Shown here piece after piece: positions 26,227-34,993 of a DNA stretch of 64,000 nt. This stretch comes from JAFGXT01 sp963677165. GTDB lineage: Bacteria; Verrucomicrobiota; Lentisphaeria; Victivallales; SZUA-371. Location of the stretch: the NCBI GenBank assembly GCA_963677165.2, contig CAXXSX010000002.1, forward strand, positions 2,232,001 to 2,296,000, given 5' to 3'. The stretch's first letter is position 1. Each line of letters starts with the position of its first letter. The translations under genes were made by a program, and so were the position numbers. Below the pieces are notes generated by a model that was given only the letters and a program-made list of their open reading frames with translations, was not told the DNA's origin and ran no database searches.

Positions 26227-26919
26227 ATGAGTACCGGACAACAAAATTTCACTCTCATCGAACTCCTCGTGGTGATAGCGATCATCGCTATCCTGGCTGG
26301 AATGCTGCTGCCAGCATTATCCAGTGCGAGGGACAAGGCACATCAGATTTCATGTGTCAACAACCTCAAGCAAATCGGCAATGGATTTGTGCAGTACATC
26401 GACAGTTACAATGATTATTTTCCCGCAAAAAACTATGATGCGGAAGAACCAAGTAACTGGACATATAAAATAGAACTTTCCGGCGATGTGTTGTTATGCA
26501 CTCCTGGGAAAAGATTTTGTCTGGATGCATTGGGCAAGGAATATATTGCGGTTGCGGACTCGACCAATGATGTACAGTCGGTTTACAATCTTAGTGATGC
26601 AGAAGCGGCGAAATATCGTACCACATATTCCATTAATTATTTCTTGGCTCAAACTGCTGGCGGGGCTGAAACATCCCTGGGAGCCAGACCGAAATTATCA
26701 GCGATCAAGAAAATTCATTCTGAGGTTGGAGTGCTTACAGACGGAGTATCGACCTGGATTGCTTCAGACGCAATTGGAGCCCCTATGAAAGACCGTATAG
26801 CTGCATGTCATCCCAACAAACGTTCCAATGTGCTGTATTTGGATTCCCATGTCGGGGACATTGACAAAACAAAAGAAGATCAACTTACCTGCTTTAACGA
26901 CCCGTTTATAAAAGAATAA
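26227..26919 (+). CDS. Pseudopilin-like protein on the island
   Basis: A 230-residue protein: MSTGQQNFTLIELLVVIAI leader with G/FTLIE-type cleavage site, then CVNNLKQIGNGF and a C-terminal VLYLDSHVGDID motif, as in chromosomal lentisphaeral pseudopilins. The start is fixed by AAAGGGGGA just upstream; a longer frame begins inside the structured leader. Its presence on the island shows that the element carries PVC-type cargo. It is followed by a lipoprotein gene 14 bp downstream. Confidence 0.85.
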   Translation: MSTGQQNFTLIELLVVIAIIAILAGMLLPALSSARDKAHQISCVNNLKQIGNGFVQYIDSYNDYFPAKNYDAEEPSNWTYKIELSGDVLLCTPGKRFCLDALGKEYIAVADSTNDVQSVYNLSDAEAAKYRTTYSINYFLAQTAGGAETSLGARPKLSAIKKIHSEVGVLTDGVSTWIASDAIGAPMKDRIAACHPNKRSNVLYLDSHVGDIDKTKEDQLTCFNDPFIKE

Positions 26920-26933
26920 CAAGGAGTTTAAAC

Positions 26934-27287
26934 ATGAAAAATATTTTATTAATTGCAATGATCGTCTTTTCCGTATTTTTCTATGGATGCGGAGCGAAAT
27001 CACGGGCATCCAGCATTTTGGATGACTATCTGGAGTCCTGGCAATTTGGTTCCTACAGTTCGTTTTTCAAATACGGGGGGAATACATATTTTGTCTCAAA
27101 TGAAAAAAGCATATTTGTTCTGGTTGGGTACAAAATAAATAAAGCCAGAGAACTACCGACAGGAGGTTATCTGTTCAAGGTCAACTATAGTTTTAAAACC
27201 GATGGTGGATATATCCGAGTTGTTCCTGGAGAAGCCATTGTTAACGAGAAGGACAAGACCATTAAAATTTATATTACCAGCGATTAA
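26934..27287 (+). CDS. Small lipoprotein of unknown function
   Basis: A 117-residue protein with signal peptide and lipobox-like FFYGC (Cys near residue 20), followed by a small beta-rich domain. It is translated from AAGGAG and ends at a strong terminator; it probably forms an operon with the pseudopilin. Confidence 0.7.
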   Translation: MKNILLIAMIVFSVFFYGCGAKSRASSILDDYLESWQFGSYSSFFKYGGNTYFVSNEKSIFVLVGYKINKARELPTGGYLFKVNYSFKTDGGYIRVVPGEAIVNEKDKTIKIYITSD

Positions 27288-27306
27288 TTGTCCATCCCCC
27301 ACTCAT

Positions 27307-27336
27307 GGCTCCGGTGTTGTACTGCCGGAGCCTCTT
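27307..27336 (+). terminator. Terminator after lipoprotein gene
   Basis: Perfect 8-bp GC-rich stem GGCTCCGG/CCGGAGCC with a ten-base loop followed by TCTTT. Confidence 0.8.
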
Positions 27337-27385
27337 TAATATAGAAAATAATTAAGGAATCATTTTTATAATTACATTTAAAACA

Positions 27386-28552
27386 TTACTTGCATTTGCA
27401 TTTTGAAGACCCTTTTATTGCATGCCAGTGCCCTTTTATTGAGTATAATTTAACTTTATTTTTTAGACTACCTTTAATACAACACAAAGTACAATATCTT
27501 CTTGTTTGTTTCTTGTAAGTTTTTCCTGGTCGCTTTGAAGTTTTACAGTCGCTTCTAATCCAAAGAGGTGTTATTTCTTTTTCTTTCAGCCAATCATTGA
27601 CTTTTCCATAAGCAAGATCATTCGACTCAGAACCATGATGAGGGCTCGTTACAATAATATCTTTTGAGGGCTTGTTTCCTGGTAAATCAAAGTCTAAATC
27701 AGAGTCTGCAGTAAACAGTACACTTGGGGCATTGTCCTTTTCTGGACTATAGAAAACAAGCGAATGTTTATTGGCAATTGTCAAAGCAAGATACATTAAA
27801 GCACCAATTTCTTTTGAATTAATAGTTGCAACTTCCGTTGAGTTTACTGGTATCAAAACATTAGGAATTCCTCCTTTGGGGGGACCAGAAAATTTTGTGT
27901 CAAAAAAGCGAATTTTACATCCTCTATGATATGCTAGCTGTGCTATTTGCTTTATTCTTTCTGCTGCTTCCAAAGCCTCCATTAAGAGGCTGGTATTCCG
28001 AGAAATTCTAGGATAAACGATTATTATATTACTGCTACGACCAATTATTATTTGATAAGGTGAAAGTTCCATAAGATTTATATTTGTGGAATTACTTTCT
28101 TCTATTATTTGAGATAATTCATAACTCTTTGTTTTGTCTGTATCATGTTCTTGATTGATACTATTTTCACTAAAATTTTTACTGATTTCTTCGAGAGACG
28201 TTGAAACTATATTATTCTCTCTTTTCCTCAAATCATAAATTCCTTGAACGATACTCTCATAGAATTCATATGGAGCAGAAAATATCTTTCGAAGTAGTGC
28301 AGTCCAATTACCAGGTAGCCAAACTTCTTCAATAGTACCTGACCAGTATTTTAATAATCCTAAAACGCCATTGGCATGATCTGCATCGTTATGAGTACAA
28401 ACTAAAATATCAAGATAATCTGTTTTACATTTGTCATTCACAAATGGCGAAATAGCCGACTTACTGCGTCCTCCATCGACAAGGATTTTTTTCCCATTAT
28501 CCAAATAGAAAGCGTCTCCCTGACTTACTGGCAATGCTATAAAAGTACTCAT
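27386..28552 (-). CDS. ComEC-like metallo-beta-lactamase-fold hydrolase
   Basis: A 388-residue protein. The N-terminal MBL domain carries the metal motif HNDADH (54-59) and a late TSPHHGSES motif as in soluble ComEC/Rec2-type domains. About 100 residues of insertion separate them. The C-terminus is lysine/cysteine rich (YCTLCCIKG, KCKCK) and may bind metal or nucleic acid. No membrane helices. It is the last of a four-gene run with three membrane or unknown proteins. MBL-fold proteins of this type are common in defence islands; the substrate is unknown. Confidence 0.8.
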   Translation of the reverse strand: MSTFIALPVSQGDAFYLDNGKKILVDGGRSKSAISPFVNDKCKTDYLDILVCTHNDADHANGVLGLLKYWSGTIEEVWLPGNWTALLRKIFSAPYEFYESIVQGIYDLRKRENNIVSTSLEEISKNFSENSINQEHDTDKTKSYELSQIIEESNSTNINLMELSPYQIIIGRSSNIIIVYPRISRNTSLLMEALEAAERIKQIAQLAYHRGCKIRFFDTKFSGPPKGGIPNVLIPVNSTEVATINSKEIGALMYLALTIANKHSLVFYSPEKDNAPSVLFTADSDLDFDLPGNKPSKDIIVTSPHHGSESNDLAYGKVNDWLKEKEITPLWIRSDCKTSKRPGKTYKKQTRRYCTLCCIKGSLKNKVKLYSIKGHWHAIKGSSKCKCK

Positions 28553-28610
28553 AACTCCCCCTGTTTACGTGAATAATCTATAATGATATTGTATCGTTTT
28601 TATTATTATT

Positions 28611-29303
28611 TCAAAATCTGTTTTTCTTGCCTAAAGCATTTTGTATTTCTTGAATCTTATCCATTTGCGACTTAAATCCTTTAATGTTAATATCCAAGTC
28701 CCAATTGGGTTTATTTGCAATAAATTCGTTCCAACGATCTAAATATGCATCCATTTCTGAAGTGCCGCTTCTCTGGTCAATCCAGTTCAATGCAGCCATA
28801 ACCTCGCCTTGGTCAAACCATAAATTTTTCTGTTCCAGATAATAGTCCAGATATTTCTTTAAATACGATATTGCATTATCAGAACCAGAAGAAGCCATTG
28901 CAATGCTATATGCATAACCGGCATAGCAAACTTCGCTTTTTAGGAGATGAACTCCGATAATATCTTCAAATGTACAATTTTTCTGAATAGTTGCAAAAAT
29001 AGTTCCGACTGTGCGAGAACGCCAGTTAAAATCGCCCAATAATAAAGAAATTATCTCATCATTTATTTCATCTTTCACAATTACATATTGCTTAAGGAAC
29101 TCCTCGCTTGATAGAGAGTTAAAGATATAAAATGGTTTCGCCCATTTGAGTAAGAACTCTTGAGAAAGAGGTTCGTCATTCCTGAGTGATTGCTGCGAAT
29201 CAAATGGACTCTTGTGTCTCACTGTCGCTCCAGCATAGTGCAATTCAATATCAGATAATTTTCTACTTTTACCTGTTATGTAATTTATGATTCTTTTAAA
29301 CAT
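28611..29303 (-). CDS. Hypothetical soluble protein
   Basis: A 230-residue helical protein without recognised domain (MFKRIINYITGKSRKL at the start; YLKKYLDYYLEQKNLWFDQGEVMAALNW in the middle, which resembles immunity or HEAT-like helical repeats such as DUF6000). The start at 29303 is chosen because GGGGA lies upstream; an earlier start at 29330 is possible. It overlaps the end of the large membrane protein gene, so translation is coupled. Confidence 0.6.
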   Translation of the reverse strand: MFKRIINYITGKSRKLSDIELHYAGATVRHKSPFDSQQSLRNDEPLSQEFLLKWAKPFYIFNSLSSEEFLKQYVIVKDEINDEIISLLLGDFNWRSRTVGTIFATIQKNCTFEDIIGVHLLKSEVCYAGYAYSIAMASSGSDNAISYLKKYLDYYLEQKNLWFDQGEVMAALNWIDQRSGTSEMDAYLDRWNEFIANKPNWDLDINIKGFKSQMDKIQEIQNALGKKNRF

Positions 29304-30748
29304 GCTGTCCCCAGTTTTTTCTTTCTCCAATTACTGGACAAGTATATCAAAAATAAACCCAAAATCGTTGGAACAATCATTAAACAATGTCCGATGAGTT
29401 GCCATTCTGTATCAAAAAATTTAGGTCTGTCTTCTTTATAGTTAGAACCTTTGTTCCTGCCTGGCAATAATAGAATTCCAACATCTTCATTCCAGGGATA
29501 TACCGAGTTCAATGCATGATATCGTTTTAGTCCTTCAATAAGTTGAGGTGAAGAAGATTTGTTTGCGTGATTAATTGTATAACTTATTACATCAAATCCT
29601 GAATCCCGCAACCATCTGAATGCATTGTATTTCATGTATTCTGGAGTATAGACTTTCTCTTTTTTTACAGGAGTTTCGTTATTGCCGAATAATGATTGCA
29701 CATTAGAATTATCCGCATTCTCTGTTACTTCAGATTCTGTATTGTTCTGCCTTGGGTCTTTTTTTTCAGATTCTTTCTCACCTCCAAATAATGATAGACT
29801 ATTGCCTTGAATATAATCTTTTTTTACATCCCCAAGTATCATCAGCAATGCCGTTGTTTCTTCTAATGTTGGAGATTCATTAACTTTTACTCCGTATTTC
29901 TCAAAACCCTGCTTAATCCACTCAACCTGGGATTTATCTTTATTCTGCTTCCACCATTCAATCCACTTTTTCACACCTATATCATGATGGTCTTTCGCAG
30001 GGTCTTGGTTTATAATGAATTCCATTGCCATTGCTCTATGCCCATATAATTCGCACCCATATATACGGTTTCCGGCGATAGCCCGTTTCATTATCCATTC
30101 TGCCCACTTTATGTTGCCATATCTGCCAACATAAAATGAATCTCCATGCTTCCAGCCATGCGAAATTATCCGGTGCTGCATATATTTCCAAAGACCTTTT
30201 TCTGAAAACCAGTAATACCAGTCAGAATCGGATCTTAGTGCTTCTGGACGGAGCCATATGTACCAATAATAAGTGGAGCATACTCCCAATAATATAAGAA
30301 TAATACCAGTGACTCTTATTGCATATCTACACCGTTTTCTGGACATAATTTTGGAATGAATACGGTCAGGCAAATCTGGCGTTGAATCCGATTTTTTTCT
30401 GATTATACCATAAGCCATAAATGAAAAACACAGGTAAATCCATACAATCAGCCAAGATATATTATATATCCCACCGTTACTTTGCTTATAAAAGAACAAG
30501 CCAATAAGAAATGATAAGAATCCGAAAAGGAAAATATAAATCCTATGATATTTTCTCAGTACCCGCCAAAACCATAATAATGCGATTCCAACAATGATAT
30601 ATAAAATATATGAACATATGAATTCGTGAAGATGGCTATTTTCAACAAAAGCACAACATAATCTCATATCCCATATAAGATACAAGTAACAAATAACCAG
30701 AAGTCCAAAATTGAATATCACTAACCTGGGCAGAGATGTTTTTTTCAT
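29285..30748 (-). CDS. Large membrane protein with PVC-type HEAT-like segment
   Basis: A 487-residue protein: four or five N-terminal transmembrane segments (to ~165), a soluble region, and one C-terminal helix (LMIVPTILGLFLIYL). The soluble part includes WIEWWKQNKDKSQVEWIKQG, a motif I associate with proteins of the PVC phyla, plus a low-complexity SLFGG...SLFGN repeat around residues 320-350. Function unknown. It belongs to the four-gene MBL run. Confidence 0.7.
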   Translation of the reverse strand: MKKTSLPRLVIFNFGLLVICYLYLIWDMRLCCAFVENSHLHEFICSYILYIIVGIALLWFWRVLRKYHRIYIFLFGFLSFLIGLFFYKQSNGGIYNISWLIVWIYLCFSFMAYGIIRKKSDSTPDLPDRIHSKIMSRKRCRYAIRVTGIILILLGVCSTYYWYIWLRPEALRSDSDWYYWFSEKGLWKYMQHRIISHGWKHGDSFYVGRYGNIKWAEWIMKRAIAGNRIYGCELYGHRAMAMEFIINQDPAKDHHDIGVKKWIEWWKQNKDKSQVEWIKQGFEKYGVKVNESPTLEETTALLMILGDVKKDYIQGNSLSLFGGEKESEKKDPRQNNTESEVTENADNSNVQSLFGNNETPVKKEKVYTPEYMKYNAFRWLRDSGFDVISYTINHANKSSSPQLIEGLKRYHALNSVYPWNEDVGILLLPGRNKGSNYKEDRPKFFDTEWQLIGHCLMIVPTILGLFLIYLSSNWRKKKLGTACLKES

Positions 30749-30760
30749 GAACTATCCTAT

Positions 30761-31504
30761 TTATTTTGAATCCAATGAAATTTTTTGATCTGATTGAGAA
30801 ATAATTATCTTTCTGCCATTGATTCCCATCATCAAATTTGCAGCTCGACATATGTATTTCAAAGCATCTTTAAATGATATATTAACAGGAGTCATATCTG
30901 GTACTGACTGTATTGGTTCGACATCTTCATTTCGTCTCTTAGGATATCGGGGAAAATCTTTGACAGGCAAATTCAATATAATTTCAATCCGCTTATCTTT
31001 GGGAAGATTCTTGTCTGCATAGTCCTGAAGATATCGGAATATTTCAACAACGTTAGTCGTTTCAAGGTTAAGAACAGGAATATTTGGGATACCAGAAAAG
31101 ATATCGTGTTGAGCTCCAGATTTGAGTTGCTTTACCGTCTCATCAATAAGAGCCTCATAATTACCGTCATTCTCATATGTTGGTTGAAATTTTTCTTGAA
31201 GTTTTTTTAAGCTGGTTAAAACCTGTTCCTTACCTCCTAACTCAAGTTTTTCCACGATTGCATTGATTAATTTGTGGCTGGCACTTCCATATTTTGCATT
31301 ATAGTTAAATTTTAATGCGATCTCCGAAAGAGTTTGAGTTGTTCTGAATACGGTCATAGGACCAATCATACAACACAATATTGCAAGACAAGCAAGGGTT
31401 GTCCTCGTTTTACGTTTGGCATTCACGAACTCCGAAACAATATATGCCACAGGCATTGTAATCCACAATATAATCACAATAATTACGACAGCAGATAAAT
31501 GCAT
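30761..31504 (-). CDS. Membrane protein with secretin/TonB short N-domain-like region
   Basis: A 247-residue protein. Two N-terminal membrane helices (AVVIIVIILWITMPVAYIV; TLACLAILCCMIGP) are followed by a helical part and a C-terminal region with NLETTNVVEIFRYLQDYADK and VNISFKDALKYICRAANL, resembling an STN domain. The start at 31504 is chosen for GGGAGAG upstream. It is the first gene of the MBL run. Confidence 0.65.
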   Translation of the reverse strand: MHLSAVVIIVIILWITMPVAYIVSEFVNAKRKTRTTLACLAILCCMIGPMTVFRTTQTLSEIALKFNYNAKYGSASHKLINAIVEKLELGGKEQVLTSLKKLQEKFQPTYENDGNYEALIDETVKQLKSGAQHDIFSGIPNIPVLNLETTNVVEIFRYLQDYADKNLPKDKRIEIILNLPVKDFPRYPKRRNEDVEPIQSVPDMTPVNISFKDALKYICRAANLMMGINGRKIIISQSDQKISLDSK

Positions 31505-31819
31505 GAATCTCTCCCTCATTATTACTGATCTAAGATAATATAATATTTGTGCTATTCAATACTCACTGTTCAATTATTTTCAGACAAGCCCCCGATTTTT
31601 TTCAGACCACACCTTTTCTGCTATTGATTCTTTCCTATCATAATTGAACGCCCCGTTAAAAGCCAAATGGTATTTTTTGACCACCCTGGGGGCAGAGGGA
31701 CTTGATTTGAGGCGGAATTTTTAGAAGGCGCCCCCCTTTAGAAGGTGACTATCCAGAAAAGAATGGATTGAAAAGCAGTGAAGAGCACTGCGAATAACAA
31801 TCAATTCAAGGGTGGAACC
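31505..31819. other. Divergent intergenic region
   Basis: About 315 bp between the MBL run and the small-gene cluster. It includes C/G-rich blocks (CACCCTGGGGG, AAGGCGCCCCCC) unusual for the island. No gene was recognised; promoters for both directions must lie here. Confidence 0.4.
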
Positions 31820-32137
31820 ATGAACGAGATTACAACCACAGACTTAAGCAAATTCGGGTATCGTGAACGGGCAATGGCAGAAGAACTGCTGCATGAATGG
31901 AACGAAGGCAATCTGCCGGAAGACTTCTATGACGATGAAGTACAGATCATGATGAACATTCTTACTGGATATGTTTTTCTTACTAATTCAGAGTATCAGG
32001 TGGCTATGATGAATGGCGACACGCTGGAATCGTTTTACTCCTGCCCTGAATGCGGTAATGAGGGCTTCTTGGAAGACTTTGAACCTTGCGACTGTGAGGG
32101 CTGCAATGAAATAGCAGCAAAGAAAGACGAGGATTAA
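31820..32137 (+). CDS. Small protein with putative zinc ribbon
   Basis: A 105-residue acidic protein. The C-terminus contains CPECGNEGFLEDFEPCDCEGC, a likely zinc-binding cysteine cluster. The start at 31820 follows GGGTGGA; an earlier ATG at 31778 lacks a site. It is the first of a compact series of small genes typical of phages and integrated elements. Confidence 0.68.
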   Translation: MNEITTTDLSKFGYRERAMAEELLHEWNEGNLPEDFYDDEVQIMMNILTGYVFLTNSEYQVAMMNGDTLESFYSCPECGNEGFLEDFEPCDCEGCNEIAAKKDED

Positions 32138-32141
32138 GACC

Positions 32142-32315
32142 ATGAACGCCACAACCAAAATCACAAAACACGATGGAGAATATCGGGTCCGGCTCTTCAT
32201 TGATGGAGTCTATCAGACAGAAGCTGATTATTTCACAGACGACAAAGCAGATGCATGTGCTACTGCAGAAAAAATGAGAGCTAATGCTGTTCCCGAAGGA
32301 GCTGACCATGTTTAA
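32142..32315 (+). CDS. 57-residue hypothetical protein
   Basis: Frame MNATTKITKHDGEYRVRLF..., ending EGADHV. It starts four bases after the previous stop and overlaps the next start by 8 bp, which argues that it is real although short. The pattern (YRVRLFIDGVYQTEADYFTDDKADA) is like small phage proteins. Function unknown. Confidence 0.62.
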   Translation: MNATTKITKHDGEYRVRLFIDGVYQTEADYFTDDKADACATAEKMRANAVPEGADHV

Positions 32316-32667
32316 AATTACAATAACCACACCGCAGAAAAAGACCTCTGAGACTATATTCGCTGATTACTGGCTTGCTTATCATTCCCTTCATTCCCTG
32401 TTTGGGTTGGAAGATTGTCAGATAGATGAAGCGTTTAAAATCTCCGAAAAGGAACCCTGTTTAATCAATGTTGAACGAAGGACCTTCCTTGTTGAACAAA
32501 CGGAAATGTCTCCAGTGCAAATCCATAAGGAGATACACCTGAGCCAGTCGATACTTCACACCGTGATAGCTCAAGCAGAGGCTGAAGATAAAATCCTTGT
32601 CAATCTTACCCGTGACTTCCTGACCAGACTTTATAACGTGCTTTTCAAGATAAGCAAAAACATTTGA
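32308..32667 (+). CDS. Hypothetical small protein
   Basis: A 119-residue protein starting MFKITITTPQKKTSE; the ATG at 32308 has AAGGAG eight bases upstream. No recognised domain. It is coupled to its neighbours in the small-gene cluster. Confidence 0.6.
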   Translation: MFKITITTPQKKTSETIFADYWLAYHSLHSLFGLEDCQIDEAFKISEKEPCLINVERRTFLVEQTEMSPVQIHKEIHLSQSILHTVIAQAEAEDKILVNLTRDFLTRLYNVLFKISKNI

Positions 32668-32675
32668 GGTGAACC

Positions 32676-33287
32676 ATGAGAACGCTAGAACTGACTGTAT
32701 ATAATTTTGATGAACTGCCGGAAGAAATTCAGAACAAAGCAATGGCAGACCTGTCTGATATCAATGTGGACTGTGAATGGTACGATGGAGAATTCGATTA
32801 CTGGCACGAAAAGCTCGAAGAGTTCGGCTTTATGGAACCGACAATCTATTTCAGCGGTTTTAATTCACAGGGTGACGGGGCTTGTTTCGACTGCAAGTCT
32901 ATCAATCTGGAACATGCTTGGAAATTCTTCAAGCTGGATATGGAGAACCAACAGAGTTGGGTAAATCGCCGTTTACAGGCTCATGAGAACTGGATTTACG
33001 ACTATCTGTTTAACTATGTGACCTTTGAAATACGTTGCGTCAACAGCCGTTACAGCCACGAGAATTCGCATGTAATCAGTTCGTATTCCTATAGTCCTAC
33101 AGCCGGACTTCTGGATGAAATTCATGCTGAATTTGAGAACTGGCTGGAAAACTTTCGCCGTGGCTTGTGCATGGAAATATATCAGAACCTTTCGGATGAA
33201 TACAATCACCTGATATCAGATGAAGCCATAATCGAAACCATCCGGCTCAATGACTATGAATTCTATGCGGATGGACAAATAGCGTAA
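32676..33287 (+). CDS. Phage/element-type conserved protein
   Basis: A 203-residue protein of a family common in phages and mobile elements, with LTVYNFDELPEEIQNKAMADL at the start and IYFSGFNSQGDGACFDC. Its function is not known to me. It follows the previous gene by eight bases. Confidence 0.65.
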   Translation: MRTLELTVYNFDELPEEIQNKAMADLSDINVDCEWYDGEFDYWHEKLEEFGFMEPTIYFSGFNSQGDGACFDCKSINLEHAWKFFKLDMENQQSWVNRRLQAHENWIYDYLFNYVTFEIRCVNSRYSHENSHVISSYSYSPTAGLLDEIHAEFENWLENFRRGLCMEIYQNLSDEYNHLISDEAIIETIRLNDYEFYADGQIA

Positions 33288-33329
33288 TACTGCAAGGACT
33301 TGCAGAAAAGTCCTGAGCACGACTTAAAA

Positions 33330-33683
33330 CTACTCACTTCCACCCTCGGCAGCAGCCTCTTCGTGAGGCTCTGCCTCTTTGGAAGGATTTTTTTCCCATG
33401 GAGAATACAGGATGTATGAAATGATAATCCCAAAGACTAGATAGACGCAAGTTTGAATAGACAAGTAGATCAATGTTACATACCAGAATGGAGTATATAT
33501 CCCGAGTGGTTTAAAAATATATTCTGTTACAGCAGTTGAGAAATAATAGATTATCGTTAGATAACTATATATGCTGTGCTGTAAATCTGATGAGTCTGCT
33601 CGAAAAAGGAAATAGGTTGCAGATATCAGTCCCCATGCAATACAAATTCCAATAATGATTAATCTTTTGTACTTTGTTTTCAT
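33330..33683 (-). CDS. Small three-helix membrane protein
   Basis: A 117-residue protein with three predicted membrane helices (LIIIGICIAWGLISATYFLF; a middle one; VYLVFGIIISYILY) and an acidic C-terminus. GGAGG stands just before two adjacent ATG codons. No family recognised. Confidence 0.55.
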   Translation of the reverse strand: MKTKYKRLIIIGICIAWGLISATYFLFRADSSDLQHSIYSYLTIIYYFSTAVTEYIFKPLGIYTPFWYVTLIYLSIQTCVYLVFGIIISYILYSPWEKNPSKEAEPHEEAAAEGGSE

Positions 33684-33857
33684 CATTTCCTCCACATTGA
33701 AACAATACCGCAATCAACATAAACATTCAACCCAAAAAGGAACTCGCTTTTTTATTTATCCCGACCGTACACAAAATCGTCCGTTTCTCTTTATCGCAAA
33801 AACAGAAAAAATCCCTGCTCAAAATATCGACAAATGTCAGAACCCTTAAACTAAACG

Positions 33858-33872
33858 GTGGCAATGTGCCAC
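33858..33872. repeat. Perfect dyad upstream of serine recombinase
   Basis: GTGGCA-ATG-TGCCAC, 28 bp before the recombinase start. It could be an operator or part of a resolution site. Confidence 0.45.
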
Positions 33873-33900
33873 TGCGAAATAAAATAAATGGAGCAAAACC

Positions 33901-34485
33901 ATGAAATGTCTAATCTATTCCCGAGTATCGACTCAAGACCAGACCACGGAAAATCAACTGACTCAGTTAAAGGAATATGCCCTTAAGCAGGACTGGGAAA
34001 TTGCCTATGTAAAAAAAGATATCTGTTCAGGGGGTAAGGCAGCCGAAGCCCGACAAGGACTCAATGAGGCTTTTACTCTGGCACATCAGAAAAAGTATGA
34101 TGTACTGCTGTTCTGGAGCCTAGACCGCTTCTCCCGTGAAGGCAGCCGTAAAACATTGGAGTATCTGACAAAACTCGACAACTATGGAGTCAAATGGCAT
34201 TCGTACACGGAACAATACATATCTTCACTGGGAATCTTTGCCGATGCGATCATATCGATTCTGAGCTGTCTGGCAAAACAGGAACGCATACGCATATCCG
34301 AACGAACCAGAGCCGGACTAGATCGGGTACGGTCCAAGGGGATTCGGTTGGGCAGACCTAAAACGCCGGAAGAAATAATCGCACGAGCAAAATCCCTGAG
34401 AGAAAAGGGGCTGTCATACTCCGAAATTGCCAAGGAAATGCAGATATCCAAAGCTAGGGCGTATCAGCTTTGCAAAGATTTGTAA
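33901..34485 (+). CDS. Serine recombinase (resolvase/invertase type)
   Basis: A 194-residue small serine recombinase: catalytic YSRVSTQDQ (Ser10), LLFWSLDRFSREG, a long E helix (IRISERTRAGLDRVRSKG), and a C-terminal HTH (LSYSEIAKEMQISKARAYQL). Full family length. It probably resolves or inverts DNA within the element. Its 3' end overlaps the convergent gene by 22 bp. Confidence 0.92.
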   Translation: MKCLIYSRVSTQDQTTENQLTQLKEYALKQDWEIAYVKKDICSGGKAAEARQGLNEAFTLAHQKKYDVLLFWSLDRFSREGSRKTLEYLTKLDNYGVKWHSYTEQYISSLGIFADAIISILSCLAKQERIRISERTRAGLDRVRSKGIRLGRPKTPEEIIARAKSLREKGLSYSEIAKEMQISKARAYQLCKDL

Positions 34486-34931
34486 TTCTCAAAGGTTTCC
34501 AGGAATTCTATTATCTTTGGATGCTTAAGCTGTAAAAACGATATTGGTTCAAGAACTGCAAAATAAAGTTTTTTGTTATTATCACACAGAGTGACTTGTA
34601 TGCGTTTAGTTCCCCACCAAACATATTTTAATTTCAAAACGTCAGAAAAAGGAATCTTTTGTTCTACATCATGGTTTTTGATATATAACGCTTTCTCATC
34701 ATAATAAACTTCATCAAGCAATTTAAGGTACAAAAGACATTGTCCCAAAAAATCTACCAAAATAGAAACAAACACAGGTAATCCAATAATAGCAAGAAAG
34801 AATAGACCTGCAATTGCGTTTATATGGAAGACCCAGACGGTGAAAAGGCATATCACGGCTAATCCAACAAACAGCAGAATGGGAAAAATCCGTTTGTGCC
34901 AAATAGTGATGTTTGATGAAATCTTTATCAT
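34464..34931 (-). CDS. Two-helix membrane protein with PH-like domain
   Basis: A 155-residue protein: two membrane helices (FPILLFVGLAVICLFTVWVF; GLFFLAIIGLPVFVSILVDF) followed by a beta-rich tail resembling bacterial PH domains (DEVYYDEKALYIKNHDVEQK). The start at 34931 has GGAGG upstream. Divergent from the ATPase gene 62 bp away. Confidence 0.58.
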   Translation of the reverse strand: MIKISSNITIWHKRIFPILLFVGLAVICLFTVWVFHINAIAGLFFLAIIGLPVFVSILVDFLGQCLLYLKLLDEVYYDEKALYIKNHDVEQKIPFSDVLKLKYVWWGTKRIQVTLCDNNKKLYFAVLEPISFLQLKHPKIIEFLETFENYKSLQS

Positions 34932-34993
34932 GTTTGCCTCCAAAACAAAACAATACAACAAATAATACCAACATTCAAATAAGGAACAGAACA

